A stretch of 64,000 nt of DNA from Cyclobacterium lianum (GTDB taxonomy: Bacteria > Bacteroidota > Bacteroidia > Cytophagales > Cyclobacteriaceae): positions 202,215-266,214 of the forward strand of contig NZ_FRCY01000007.1 in the NCBI RefSeq assembly GCF_900143075.1. The letters run 5' to 3'. The notes below the pieces were generated by a model. It was not told the DNA's origin, did no database searches, and saw only the letters and a list, made by a program, of their open reading frames with translations. Numbering within the stretch: the first letter of the stretch is position 1; every line of letters starts with the position of its first letter. Made by a program: the position numbers and the translations under genes. This document shows positions 9,056 through 18,700 of this stretch, piece by piece.

Positions 9056-10009
9056 TTAAAAAACTTCTTTGGCTACCTTATAGGTGGCGTCTGCCCTGCT
9101 CATCGTATAATAATGAAGACTGGGCACACCATAGGCTATCAATTCCTTACTCTGTTGGATAGACCAGGCTATTCCCACTTCCTTTACCTCTGCATTGCTC
9201 TTACAACGTTCCAACGCAAGCAGCAAATCATCGGGCAAATCCAGGTAAAAAATTCTGGGCAGATTTACGATTTGTGACAGGGTAGTGATTGGTTTCAGAC
9301 CTGGTATGATGGGTATATCTATGCCCATTTCCCTTACCTTTTCGACAAACTCGAAATATTTGCGGTTGTCAAAAAACATCTGTGTGACCACATAGCTGGC
9401 GCCGGCATCTACTTTTGCCTTCAGTTTCTTCAGGTCATAACTGATGCTCGGTGCTTCAAAGTGCTTTTCCGGGTATCCTGCTACACCGACACAAAAATCC
9501 GTCTGGAAACCTACCTCTGTTTCATCATGCAGGTAGCGGCCATGATTCATGCCGATGATCTGTTCTACCAGCCCTGAAGCATAGCGATGCCCCTCTTTAT
9601 GAGGCACAAAATTCGCATCTGTTTTAGGCGCATCTCCTCTAAGCGCCAGGACATTTTCGACTCCTATAAAATAAAGGTCGATTAATGCATTCTCCGTCTC
9701 CTCTTTCGAAAAACCTCCGCAGAGCAAATGGGGTACGGCATCTGTTTTGAACCTGTTCATTATCGCTGCACAAATCCCCACCGTTCCGGGCCTCTTCCGG
9801 GTACTTACCTTTTCCAGAAGTCCATTGGCATGTTTCTTATAAACGTATTCCTCCCGGTGATAGGTCACATCGATGAAGGGTGGGTTGAACTCCATCAACG
9901 GTGCTATTCCTTCAATCAGGTTAGTAAGGCTTTGCCCCTTGAGAGGGGGGAGTATTTCAAATGAGAAAAGCGTCTTGTCCGCAGCTTTGATGTGTTCGGT
10001 TACTTTCAT
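9056..10009 (-). CDS. metF: 5,10-methylenetetrahydrofolate reductase
   Basis: 317 residues, TIM-barrel flavoprotein that reduces methylene-THF to methyl-THF, the methyl donor of methionine synthase. Family landmarks: the N-terminal SFEILPPLKGQS with the catalytic glutamate, PFIDVTYH, NVLALRGDAP, the FAD and folate region DFCVGVAGYPEKH, YVVTQMFFDNRKYFEF and PIIPGLKPI. Thirty bases downstream of the metH C-terminal gene, so both steps that make and use methyl-THF lie in one operon under the SAM-I riboswitch at 13883-13982. Confidence 0.96.
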   Translation of the reverse strand: MKVTEHIKAADKTLFSFEILPPLKGQSLTNLIEGIAPLMEFNPPFIDVTYHREEYVYKKHANGLLEKVSTRKRPGTVGICAAIMNRFKTDAVPHLLCGGFSKEETENALIDLYFIGVENVLALRGDAPKTDANFVPHKEGHRYASGLVEQIIGMNHGRYLHDETEVGFQTDFCVGVAGYPEKHFEAPSISYDLKKLKAKVDAGASYVVTQMFFDNRKYFEFVEKVREMGIDIPIIPGLKPITTLSQIVNLPRIFYLDLPDDLLLALERCKSNAEVKEVGIAWSIQQSKELIAYGVPSLHYYTMSRADATYKVAKEVF

Positions 10010-10039
10010 TGTGTTACATTATCGGGCAGTACGGCTGCC

Positions 10040-12754
10040 TCAACCGTCATAGGTCAATTGGGGTGAATAGGACAAATTGGGAGAAAGCCATCGTTCTGCC
10101 TGAGACTTGGACACGCCTTTGCGCCGCGCATAATCTTCTACCTGGTCCTCACCTATCTTTCCCAGACCGAAATATTTACTCTCCGGATGAGCAAAATAAT
10201 ATCCGCTCACTGAGGAGGTGGGATACATGGCAAAGCTGTCGGTAAGACTCATGCCTGTATTCTTTTCAACTTCCAACAGGTCAAACAAGGTACGTTTTTC
10301 GGAATGCTCCGGACAGGCCGGATATCCAGGCGCAGGGCGAATACCCTGGTAGGACTCCCTTATAAGACCGTCGTTGTCCAGGGTTTCTTCCGGCGCATAG
10401 GCCCAGAACTCTTTCCGTACCTGCTCATGCAGGTACTCTGCCGCCGCCTCTGCCAGTCGGTCGGCCATGGCTTTGAGCATGATATCGTTATAGTCGTCTC
10501 CTTCCTTTTGAAACACTTTCAATTTCTCTTCTATTCCCAGCCCGGTGGTAACGGCAAAGCCTCCGAAGTAATCCTGCTTTTTTGGATGAATGTAGTCTAC
10601 CAGGCTTCTGTTAGGCACTCCCTTACCTTTACGCCCCTGCTGCCTGAGAAAATGAAATACGAATTGCTTGTTTCTGGTAAATTCCGGATCAACGATCAAA
10701 TCATCTCCTGAACGGTGTACCGGAAACAAGCCCAGGACTCCACTGGCCTTTAGCCAGCCTTCATTAATGATCCGGTCAAGCATGTTATTGGCATCATTGT
10801 ACAGTTTTAACGCTTCCTTGCCTACTACCGGATCCTTCAGAATCTTGGGGAATTTTCCCGCCAACATCCATGTACTGAAAAAGGGGGTCCAGTCGATGTA
10901 TTTGCGGATAAGGCCAAGATCTAGTTTTTCGAAAACCTGAACGCCCGTTTTCCGGGGCCTTAGCGGTTCATATCTGGCCCAATCAATACCTACAGGATTG
11001 AGTTTGGCTTCCTGATAGGTGACCAGTTGTTTTACCTGTTGCCTGGCTTCATGTTCATCACGTAATTTGCTGTAGAGGGCCTTCATTTCCCTCCGGTACT
11101 TGTCTCTGCTTTCCTTACTGATGGCTTCTCCGGCTACAGGTACAGATTTGGAAGCGTCGGCTACGTGCACCACGGTACCGCTATATACCGGATCAATCTT
11201 CACGGCAGTATGTATCCTGGAGGTAGTGGCCCCGCCTATCAGGAGTGGAATCTTCAGGCCACGCCTTTCCATTTCTGCTGCTACATTTACCATTTCATCC
11301 AGGGAAGGGGTGATCAGCCCGCTTAGTCCGACGATATCTACTTTTTGGGCAATCGCTTCATCAATGATCCTTTCGGTTTCAACCATCACTCCCAGGTCGA
11401 TGATCTTATAGCTATTGCAAGCCAGTACTACGCCGACTATATTTTTACCGATATCGTGAACATCTCCCTTCACCGTCGCCAGCAGGATACGGTTGATGTT
11501 GTCATTCCCTTTGTCCTCTCCCTCTGGTGCCTCCTCGGGCAGGGGCATGAATGGCTCCAGGTAGGCAACGGCTTTTTTCATCACCCGGGCACTTTTTACT
11601 ACTTGCGGAAGAAACATTTTCCCTTCTCCAAAAAGGTCTCCGACTACATTCATTCCATCCATCAACGGTCCCTCAATAACCTTGAGGGGATCGTCCAGTA
11701 GTAATCTGGCCTCTTCGGTATCCTCCACGATATGGTCCAGTACGCCTTTTACCAATGCGTGCTGAATCCGCTTTTCCACGGACAGGCTTCGCCAGGCTTC
11801 ATCGGTTTTATCCTTCTTTCCTGCGGACTTGACAGTTTCGGCAAAATCCAGCAGGCGCTCTGTGGCATCCTCCCTCCTGTTCCAGATCACATCCTCCACA
11901 TGTTGCAGCAAATCCTTGGGTATATCATCATATACTTCCAGCATGGAGGGATTTACAATCCCCATGTCCATACCGTTTTTGATGGCATGGTACAAAAATA
12001 CAGCATGCATGGCCTCCCTTACCGGGTTGTTTCCTCTAAAAGAGAAAGATACATTGCTTACCCCCCCGCTTACCTTGGCTCCCGGCAAATTGTTTTTGAT
12101 CCATTTTGTAGCCCGAAAAAAATCAATGGCGTTGGACTTGTGTTCGTCCATTCCGGTGGCTACGGGAAATATATTCGGATCGAAGATGATGTCCTGTGGA
12201 TTGAATTTCACCTGTCGGGTGAGGATATCATAGCTTCTCTTGCATATCTGTATGCGCCGTTCGTAGGTATCGGCCTGTCCTTTTTCATCAAAGGCCATGA
12301 CTACCACGGCCGCCCCAAATTTTTTGATGGTTTTGGCCTGCTGGATAAATTCTTCCTCTCCATTTTTGAGGCTGATGGAGTTTACTATTCCCTTTCCCTG
12401 TATGCATTTGAGTCCGGCAAGGATAATTTTCCATTTGGAGCTGTCAATCATCACCGGGATTCGGCTGATCTCCGGTTCCGATGCAATCAGATTGAGGAAT
12501 TTGACCATAGCCGCCTCTCCGTCAAGCATGGCTTCATCCATACAAACGTCCAGAATCTGGGCTCCTCCCCGGACCTGATCCAGGGCTACCTCAATGGCTT
12601 CATCGTAGTTTCCATTCAATATCAGCCGGGCAAATTTTTTGGAACCGGTGACATTGGTTCGTTCTCCAATATTTACAAAATTAATGGCGGCATTGAAAAC
12701 CAAAGGCTCCAGCCCGGATAGTTGCAATGCAGGCTCCTTATGGGTATACGTCAT
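10040..12754 (-). CDS. metH: Methionine synthase, folate-binding, cobalamin-binding and activation modules (split MetH, part 2)
   Basis: 904 residues that correspond to everything in E. coli MetH after the homocysteine module. Order: pterin-binding domain ([31 protein letters not shown]), cobalamin cap and B12-binding domain with DVHDIGKN (lower cobalt ligand His433) and [13 protein letters not shown], then the AdoMet-binding reactivation domain with [18 protein letters not shown] at 12754 follows the stop of the first MetH gene by four bases; a TTG at 12769 would overlap it by 11 bp and looks less likely. Both halves together make about 1250 residues, close to the single-chain enzyme. Followed by metF after 30 bp. 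Confidence 0.95.
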   Translation of the reverse strand: MTYTHKEPALQLSGLEPLVFNAAINFVNIGERTNVTGSKKFARLILNGNYDEAIEVALDQVRGGAQILDVCMDEAMLDGEAAMVKFLNLIASEPEISRIPVMIDSSKWKIILAGLKCIQGKGIVNSISLKNGEEEFIQQAKTIKKFGAAVVVMAFDEKGQADTYERRIQICKRSYDILTRQVKFNPQDIIFDPNIFPVATGMDEHKSNAIDFFRATKWIKNNLPGAKVSGGVSNVSFSFRGNNPVREAMHAVFLYHAIKNGMDMGIVNPSMLEVYDDIPKDLLQHVEDVIWNRREDATERLLDFAETVKSAGKKDKTDEAWRSLSVEKRIQHALVKGVLDHIVEDTEEARLLLDDPLKVIEGPLMDGMNVVGDLFGEGKMFLPQVVKSARVMKKAVAYLEPFMPLPEEAPEGEDKGNDNINRILLATVKGDVHDIGKNIVGVVLACNSYKIIDLGVMVETERIIDEAIAQKVDIVGLSGLITPSLDEMVNVAAEMERRGLKIPLLIGGATTSRIHTAVKIDPVYSGTVVHVADASKSVPVAGEAISKESRDKYRREMKALYSKLRDEHEARQQVKQLVTYQEAKLNPVGIDWARYEPLRPRKTGVQVFEKLDLGLIRKYIDWTPFFSTWMLAGKFPKILKDPVVGKEALKLYNDANNMLDRIINEGWLKASGVLGLFPVHRSGDDLIVDPEFTRNKQFVFHFLRQQGRKGKGVPNRSLVDYIHPKKQDYFGGFAVTTGLGIEEKLKVFQKEGDDYNDIMLKAMADRLAEAAAEYLHEQVRKEFWAYAPEETLDNDGLIRESYQGIRPAPGYPACPEHSEKRTLFDLLEVEKNTGMSLTDSFAMYPTSSVSGYYFAHPESKYFGLGKIGEDQVEDYARRKGVSKSQAERWLSPNLSYSPQLTYDG

Positions 12755-12758
12755 GGGT

Positions 12759-13802
12759 TTACTTTTCAAGGATTTTTACGTTCAACTGCCGGGGACTATA
12801 TTTGGAGGCCGTATTGGAGATGGTTGCAATATGCTCCGGTGTGGTACCACAACAGCCTCCCACGATATTGACCCAACCTTCCTTCAGAAAGTCCTCCAGT
12901 TGTTCATTCATTTCGGCCGGTCCCTGGTCGTATTTTCCGAATTCATTGGGCAAGCCGGCATTGGGATACACGCTCACGTAGTAAGGCGCATTCTCGGCGA
13001 GAACCTTGAGGTAGGGCCGGAGTTCTTTGGCTCCCAGCGCACAATTCAAGCCCACACTCAAGAGCGGCACATGCGAAATAGATATCAGAAAAGCTTCTGT
13101 GGTCTGTCCGGAAAGCGTGCGCCCGGATGCATCTGTGATGGTCCCGGAGATCATGATGGGGATTCCCCCCTCATGCGGATCCAGAGGCAGGCCCCGTTTT
13201 TCAAAAACTTCCTGAATGGCATATAGGGCAGCTTTGGCATTCAGGGTATCAAACACGGTCTCGATCAAAAGGATATCCACTCCACCATCCAGAAGCCCTT
13301 CTACCTGCTCCGAATAGGCTTCTACGAGCTGGTCAAAGGATATGGCACGGTATCCCGGATCATTTACATCGGGAGAAATTGAAGCGGTTCGATTGGTTGG
13401 ACCTATAGCTCCGGCTACGAATCTGGGCTTTTTAGGATTCTTGGCAGTACATTCATCTGCTACTTGCCGGGCCAATTTCGCTGAGGCTACATTTAGTTCG
13501 TAGGCCAGATCTGAAAGACCATAATCTTCCTGTGCGATGGAAGTACTGCTAAATGTATTGGTTTCTACGATGTCTGCACCGGCATCGAAATAGGCTTTGT
13601 GGATTTCCCGGATGATTTGAGGACGGGTAAGTGATAGCAGATCGTTGTTGCCACGGAGAGATTTTTTAACTCCGTAGAGGGCTTCATTTCTGAAGTCATC
13701 TTCCTTCAATGCATAACGCTGTATCATGGTGCCCATGGCACCGTCCAGTATTAGAATTTTCTTCTGAAGTTGTTGTAGCAATAAATCGGTTCTATTTGGC
13801 AT
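12759..13802 (-). CDS. metH: Methionine synthase, homocysteine-binding module (split MetH, part 1)
   Basis: 347 residues covering only the zinc-dependent homocysteine S-methyltransferase barrel. The start has [13 protein letters not shown], followed by [15 protein letters not shown], and the three zinc-ligand cysteines are present: Cys254 in GLNCALG and Cys317/Cys318 in [11 protein letters not shown]. It has no folate or B12 domain of its own, so it must act with the product of the next gene. It ends cleanly with TAA and the next ATG comes four bases later, so this is a real two-gene arrangement and not a frameshift. First gene of the operon, 80 bp behind a SAM-I riboswitch. Confidence 0.95.
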   Translation of the reverse strand: MPNRTDLLLQQLQKKILILDGAMGTMIQRYALKEDDFRNEALYGVKKSLRGNNDLLSLTRPQIIREIHKAYFDAGADIVETNTFSSTSIAQEDYGLSDLAYELNVASAKLARQVADECTAKNPKKPRFVAGAIGPTNRTASISPDVNDPGYRAISFDQLVEAYSEQVEGLLDGGVDILLIETVFDTLNAKAALYAIQEVFEKRGLPLDPHEGGIPIMISGTITDASGRTLSGQTTEAFLISISHVPLLSVGLNCALGAKELRPYLKVLAENAPYYVSVYPNAGLPNEFGKYDQGPAEMNEQLEDFLKEGWVNIVGGCCGTTPEHIATISNTASKYSPRQLNVKILEK

Positions 13803-13882
13803 CTGTCTATAGCATTTCTTTTTAAAAAGCCTGTACGAGCATGAACCGCCATAAAACTAGAAAAGTTTATCTACCTTATTCG

Positions 13883-13982
13883 GCTCATCTTTATCCGGCT
13901 TTTCCGGAACGGGAATTAGCACCTTGTCACATCAGGTTGCTAAGACATCATAGGGCCCTACCCTCCGTCTTTCTCGATAAGC
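13883..13982 (-). promoter_or_regulatory. SAM-I (S-box) riboswitch aptamer
   Basis: Read on the minus strand, the conserved S-box core is nearly complete: GCTTATC, GAGA, CGGAGGG, GGGCCC, ATGA, then GCAACC and GGTGCTAATTCC. Helix P1 closes between GCTTATC (13976-13982) and GATGAGC (13883-13889) with six Watson-Crick pairs and one G-U. SAM binding is expected to switch off the methionine synthase operon that begins at 13802. No clear terminator hairpin with a T-run is visible in the 80 bases between aptamer and start codon, so the expression platform may act on translation or by a structure that I cannot identify by eye. Confidence 0.95.
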
Positions 13983-13987
13983 AATGG

Positions 13988-13995
13988 CAAAAGTA
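13988..13995 (-). promoter_or_regulatory. Putative -7 promoter box for the methionine operon
   Basis: On the minus strand the octamer is TACTTTTG, a full match to the Bacteroidota -7 consensus TAnnTTTG. Transcription would begin at about 13981, exactly at the first strand of riboswitch helix P1. The -33 element is not distinct. Confidence 0.55.
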
Positions 13996-14088
13996 ACAGG
14001 ATTTCAGAAGAAAAAACCCCTTTTTGTAAAAAAATTTGGCTCAAGGCAGAGATCAGCTTTGATCCATGCTGTCAATTGTAAACCCGAC

Positions 14089-15399
14089 TTAGGGCTTTAA
14101 GCCTAGTCCAAATTGAACGTAGGGGCCTGAAAGGTAATTGGCCATGGATACTTCGCCCAGCCGGTACCGGCTCAGGGGCAACTCATACCCGCCATGAACA
14201 GAGTAGACGAAACTAAAAAGATTCTTAAACACCGGCATCGCATAGGACATGACCAGCTCACCTTTGCTCATAAGTCCCCTGTTGCGGAGGTATCCGTCAA
14301 AGTCCGGCTCTTCAAACAATAGGGGGAAATCCGGCTTTGAACCGTGCTCAACAGTGTACCGGATCGTACCCATGCCCAATCCAGCCATGATGCCAAGTTC
14401 CAGGTTTTTCCGTTTATACAATTGAAACCCGTAATTCCCATAGGCCCGCAGGCTGTTTAAGGTATGTTGGTAGGTTTCGTTTCCCTGCCCTGTATTGGCA
14501 ATGTTGAATATATCCACGCCATAGAGCCGTCCCCTGTTTTCAGCGAGTATTTTCATCCCCAGGTATCCGGGGGTTCTACTGAATGGCTGCCAGCCGTTAT
14601 CTGCCAAAACCTGATTGAGGCGTTTTGGGTTTTTAAAATTTTTACCATAAAAAAAATGTACACCGATACCTGCATCGGGAAAAAATAATTTTTGATTGGA
14701 AAGAGACACCCCTGCCCCAAGCCGAAAAAACGCACCGCTCTGTAAGTTATCAAAGGTGATACCGTTCATCGTCCAGGCCCCTTCAAAAGGACTGAACGAA
14801 TAGCCGAATTTACCAAGAACGCTAAGATTTTCTTCCAGTCCGGGTAGGGGTAAATCATAACCGAATTGAAAGCCGATTTCAGTCAAAAACCCCCCAAAGC
14901 GATGAGAGCCCTTTTGAATATCATGCTGGCGTATGATAAAACCCTGAGCCGGTTGATCGAGAAAGGAAGTAAGGTCCGATACGCGTCGCTGGTCTTTTAG
15001 CATTTGAAAATTGAGGTAACCGGCACCCAGGGACATGTAATGTACCAGGTGAAATTTACCCTCTTCTGTGAGTGCATAGCCTACGTTCATATAAAACCTG
15101 CTGGTACGGTTGTCCAGGGTATACTCTCTGAAATAAGAATTGGTACCATTGTTTTGAAACAGCTCAAAGCCAAGGATAAAATCTGTAAGGCGATACTGAA
15201 AACCCAGGCCCATAGAATTGTACCCGCCCCGGAGATTGGATATCCCTTTGTGGGCAAGCATTTCGTTCAGCTCCCTGATGTTGGATCCAGATGTCCCCAA
15301 AATAAAATACAAGGTCGACCGCTCCGAAAGCCTTGTCTGCTGGGCATACAGGTCCGTCATAGCCAAAAAGAAAAGTATCAAACAGGTTATCCGTCTCAT
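14089..15399 (-). CDS. Outer-membrane beta-barrel-like protein with internal duplication
   Basis: 436 residues from the ATG at 15399, which gives a clean signal peptide (MRRITCLILFFLAMTDLYAQ). A longer ATG at 15447 adds 16 residues in front of it and is less likely. The rest alternates short amphipathic beta strands with many glycines and aromatics and ends in FGLGLKP, as in porin-like proteins of Bacteroidota. The two halves are related: the segment near residue 40 (NIRELNEMLAHKG) matches that near 258 (NPKRLNQVLADNG), and the strands that follow (FELFQNNGTNSY against VDIFNIANTGQGN) run in parallel. No family name recognised; possibly a T9SS-era surface protein or small barrel of unknown cargo. 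Confidence 0.65.
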   Translation of the reverse strand: MRRITCLILFFLAMTDLYAQQTRLSERSTLYFILGTSGSNIRELNEMLAHKGISNLRGGYNSMGLGFQYRLTDFILGFELFQNNGTNSYFREYTLDNRTSRFYMNVGYALTEEGKFHLVHYMSLGAGYLNFQMLKDQRRVSDLTSFLDQPAQGFIIRQHDIQKGSHRFGGFLTEIGFQFGYDLPLPGLEENLSVLGKFGYSFSPFEGAWTMNGITFDNLQSGAFFRLGAGVSLSNQKLFFPDAGIGVHFFYGKNFKNPKRLNQVLADNGWQPFSRTPGYLGMKILAENRGRLYGVDIFNIANTGQGNETYQHTLNSLRAYGNYGFQLYKRKNLELGIMAGLGMGTIRYTVEHGSKPDFPLLFEEPDFDGYLRNRGLMSKGELVMSYAMPVFKNLFSFVYSVHGGYELPLSRYRLGEVSMANYLSGPYVQFGLGLKP

Positions 15400-15746
15400 A
15401 TTGCTTTCCAAAGGTGCAAAGGTAAAATTTAAACCGGAAATTTGCATTATTATTTCAGGTCCTTCCGGTTTTATGACAACAGGAAAAATGATGCCAACCG
15501 GGGCTGGGAAGTGTTGATTGATGTACCCGGTTTATTGATTTTGCAATGTGGAAATTGCCTGTCAGAAACCTTCAGTGCAAAGATTCGGATCAGCTATGCT
15601 CTCCCGCTATGGAATCTCCGGAGTCATAGACAGGGGATTTGTATTCTTCCGAGCGATGCTGCGTCAGCATTGCTTAAGCCCAGACATCGCGTTCCGGCCG
15701 GGAGGATTCGCTGTCCGAAGTTGGTATTCCCTTTTTTTGCACCGAT
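15400..15746. other. Intergenic region between two minus-strand genes
   Basis: It contains a hairpin without a T-run, ATGCTG (15656-15661) / CAGCAT (15665-15670), loop CGT, which can be extended by three more pairs. It lies downstream of the histidine kinase stop and upstream of the outer-membrane protein. No gene seen; the plus-strand frames here have no family features. Confidence 0.35.
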
Positions 15747-18700
15747 TCAAAGATATTTGATAATCTTGCCATAAAGGTTCTCCGGTGTAAAGGGCTTGGA
15801 AATGTAATCGTCCATACCCGAGGCTTCCAACTGCTCCTTAACCTCCAGCAATGAGGAGGCAGTAAGGGCGATAATCGGAACGTTTCGCTTGGACAGCAGG
15901 TCCAGTTTACGAATGATCCTGGCCACCTCAAATCCATCCATTTCGGGCATTTGCAGATCCAGCAGTACCAGATCAAAATCATTTTTAATAAAATGGTCCA
16001 GCGCTATCTTACCGTTGGCAGCAAATACTATTTCGCCTACCCCCCACTTCGAGAGGTATTTTTTGAGCAAAACCTGATTGACCTGGTTGTCTTCGGCCAC
16101 GAGTATCTTCTTTTCTTCGAGCTTCCCATTCCATTCCACCTCGTCCTTGGAACTCAGCGGCGGAATTTCATCCTGTTTTTCGAAATCCACTTCAAACCAG
16201 AAGGTTGACCCCTCTCCCAATTTCGATTTCAGGTGAATCTCAGTACCAAATAGTCTGGTCAGCTTTTTTACAATTGCAAGGCCCAGGCCGGTACCTCCGT
16301 ATTTTCTGGTGGTATCAGAACTCGCCTGCGTGAAAGCATCAAAGATGGAATTTACCTTACTGGCCGCAATACCGATACCTGTATCCTTAACGGTAAATCG
16401 GACGGTTACCCAATTGTCCTTTTGTTTGACCAAATCAAGAGAAACCTTGATGTACCCTTTATCAGTAAATTTGATCGCATTGCTGACCAGGTTATTGAGG
16501 ATTTGCGCGATGCGTACAGGATCCCCAATCAGCAGGTCGGGCATGTCGAAATCTGGCTCGTAGATGATCTCAAGGGCCTTGTCCCGGATCTGGTAGGCAT
16601 AGGAGTGGATGATCCGGTTGATCAGGTTTTTTGGTTCGAAGGGCACCTTTTCCAATATCAGCTTTCCGGAATCTATCTTATTGAAGTCCAGAATGTCATT
16701 GATAAGGCCCAGCAGGTTTTCTGCTGAAAATTGAAGGGTACGCAGGTTTTCCAACTGGTCCTCCCTGGGATTATCTTCCAGCAAAAGATGGGAAAGACCG
16801 ATTACAGCATTCATGGGCGTACGGATCTCATGACTCATTACGGACAAAAACTGGCTTTTGGCATTCAGAGCCGATTCTGCCTTTTCCTTGGCTTTAAAGA
16901 GTTCCTTTTGAGTTTCCTTAAGTTTGGTAATATCTCTGGCAATACCTGTATAGTAGCGTACCTCTCCTTTTTCATCCTTAATTACCTTGCCGCTGGAGCT
17001 GAAAACCCTATAATGCCCCTTTTTATGACGCAATCGAAATTCAAATTCAGGATTGTCCTCAAAGTACCTGATATGGCTGATTTCCCCGTCCAGAAATACC
17101 TGTGCATCCTCCGGATGAAGGTAATCCGTAAAATCCCCGCTGGTAAATTCAAAAGTTTCATAACCCAGAAACTGCTTGATATTCGGTGAAACGTAACTCA
17201 ATTCCATTTGTGCAGTGATTGAAAAGATGATTTCTGTAGATTCTTCTACCAGGTTTCGATATTTGATCTCACTTCTTTTCAGTTCTCTTTTTGCCTTGTA
17301 CTCCTCTGAAATATCCCGAACAATCCCCAGAAAATACTCCAATTGATTCCCATTAAATATTGGGCTGGCGGTCAGTTCGTAAATCCTGTTCAAATAGGGC
17401 AGGATCTTACTCACCGTATTTTTTTTATCCAGGGCCTCCTGCATCAAGGGGGCCACTTCTTCAAAAGTAGTGGTGTGCACCTCCTTAAGGGATTTGCCTT
17501 CAAAATACTCCTTGTCCAGGCCCCAATATCGGAAATTAGATCCTTCTGCGACCAGGTATTTGAGATTTTTGTCTATCAGAAAAACATTGGTATGCGGAAT
17601 GTTGGATGCCAAAACCCGATAGCGGTTTTTGATTTTCTCTATTTCCAGCCTGTCATTTTTCCTTTCTGTGACATCCTGCAATAATCCCTCATACATTACC
17701 ACCTGTCCTTCCGGACATACCACCGGTCTTATTTTATCTTCCACCCACCTGTAAGAGCCATCTGCCGAAATCAAGCGGTATTCCCGGCTGTACTGGGCTT
17801 TTTCCGGCTGCATCAACTCTTTTTCGAATATCGCCAGGTCATCGGGATGGATGATATCCATCAAACTGGCTCCCTGACGAATGAGCTTTTCTGCTCTGTA
17901 GCCAAACTGGTTAATGTTTTCGGTAATATAGCACAATTTGAAACCCTGATTGGGCTCTACCTCAAAAAGTACCGCAGGGCTGTTTTCAATGATCATCTTG
18001 GCCTTTCGCGCCATCTCCTCACGCTGAATCTTAGAGGTGAGGTTTCTGACGAGAAAGGAGTATCCGATTTTTTCACCTTCCCGGTTTTGAATCGGCTTTA
18101 CAGACACTTCATAGGGCTGTACCTGTGTTGAATTGTCCAATAACTGCACCTCTTCGACCCAGATGCCCGTATCGTCAGCCTGCCGGGCCAGCCCATCAAA
18201 AGTATCCGATACTGCGTTGATGATCTGGAAAAAATCACTGATCTTACCATGACCACTTTGTTGGGGATTACCCTCGAAAATAGCCTCCTGATTCATGTAC
18301 ACTACATTAAGGTTCAGGTCAGTAACGTATATGGGCTCATTTACCTGAGCAAGGATCTGTGATTCAAACAAAAGCTTGCGTTCGACTGTCTTCTTCTCCG
18401 TAATGTCGTTACAAAAGCCAAATACCTCCAGGTTGCCCTGTGGGGTCAACTGGTTGACCTGAACCCCATAGGCGATGTACTTGTCTTTGCCATTCGGATT
18501 GGAGAAAATAAACTCCCCGGAAACAGATTTTCTCTTGTTGATAGCGAGTTGAATTTTCGATTTCACCGCATCCCGGTCTTCAGGTCGGATAAGATTGAGA
18601 AAATTCCGGATACTCATCCCGCCTGGCTCATACTCCAATTGAAAAATCCTATTGATACCCCTGGAGAAATATATCCGGCGGTCCGAATTATTGAAACGCC

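Noticed and set aside
11732..12721. Plus-strand open frame of 329 codons
   Set aside because: It is antisense to metH in a region of high coding potential on the minus strand and has no family features.
12754..12769. Frameshift in metH
   Set aside because: Each half has its own complete domain set, stop and start codon, and the ATG at 12754 comes four bases after the first stop; there is no homopolymer that would explain an error.
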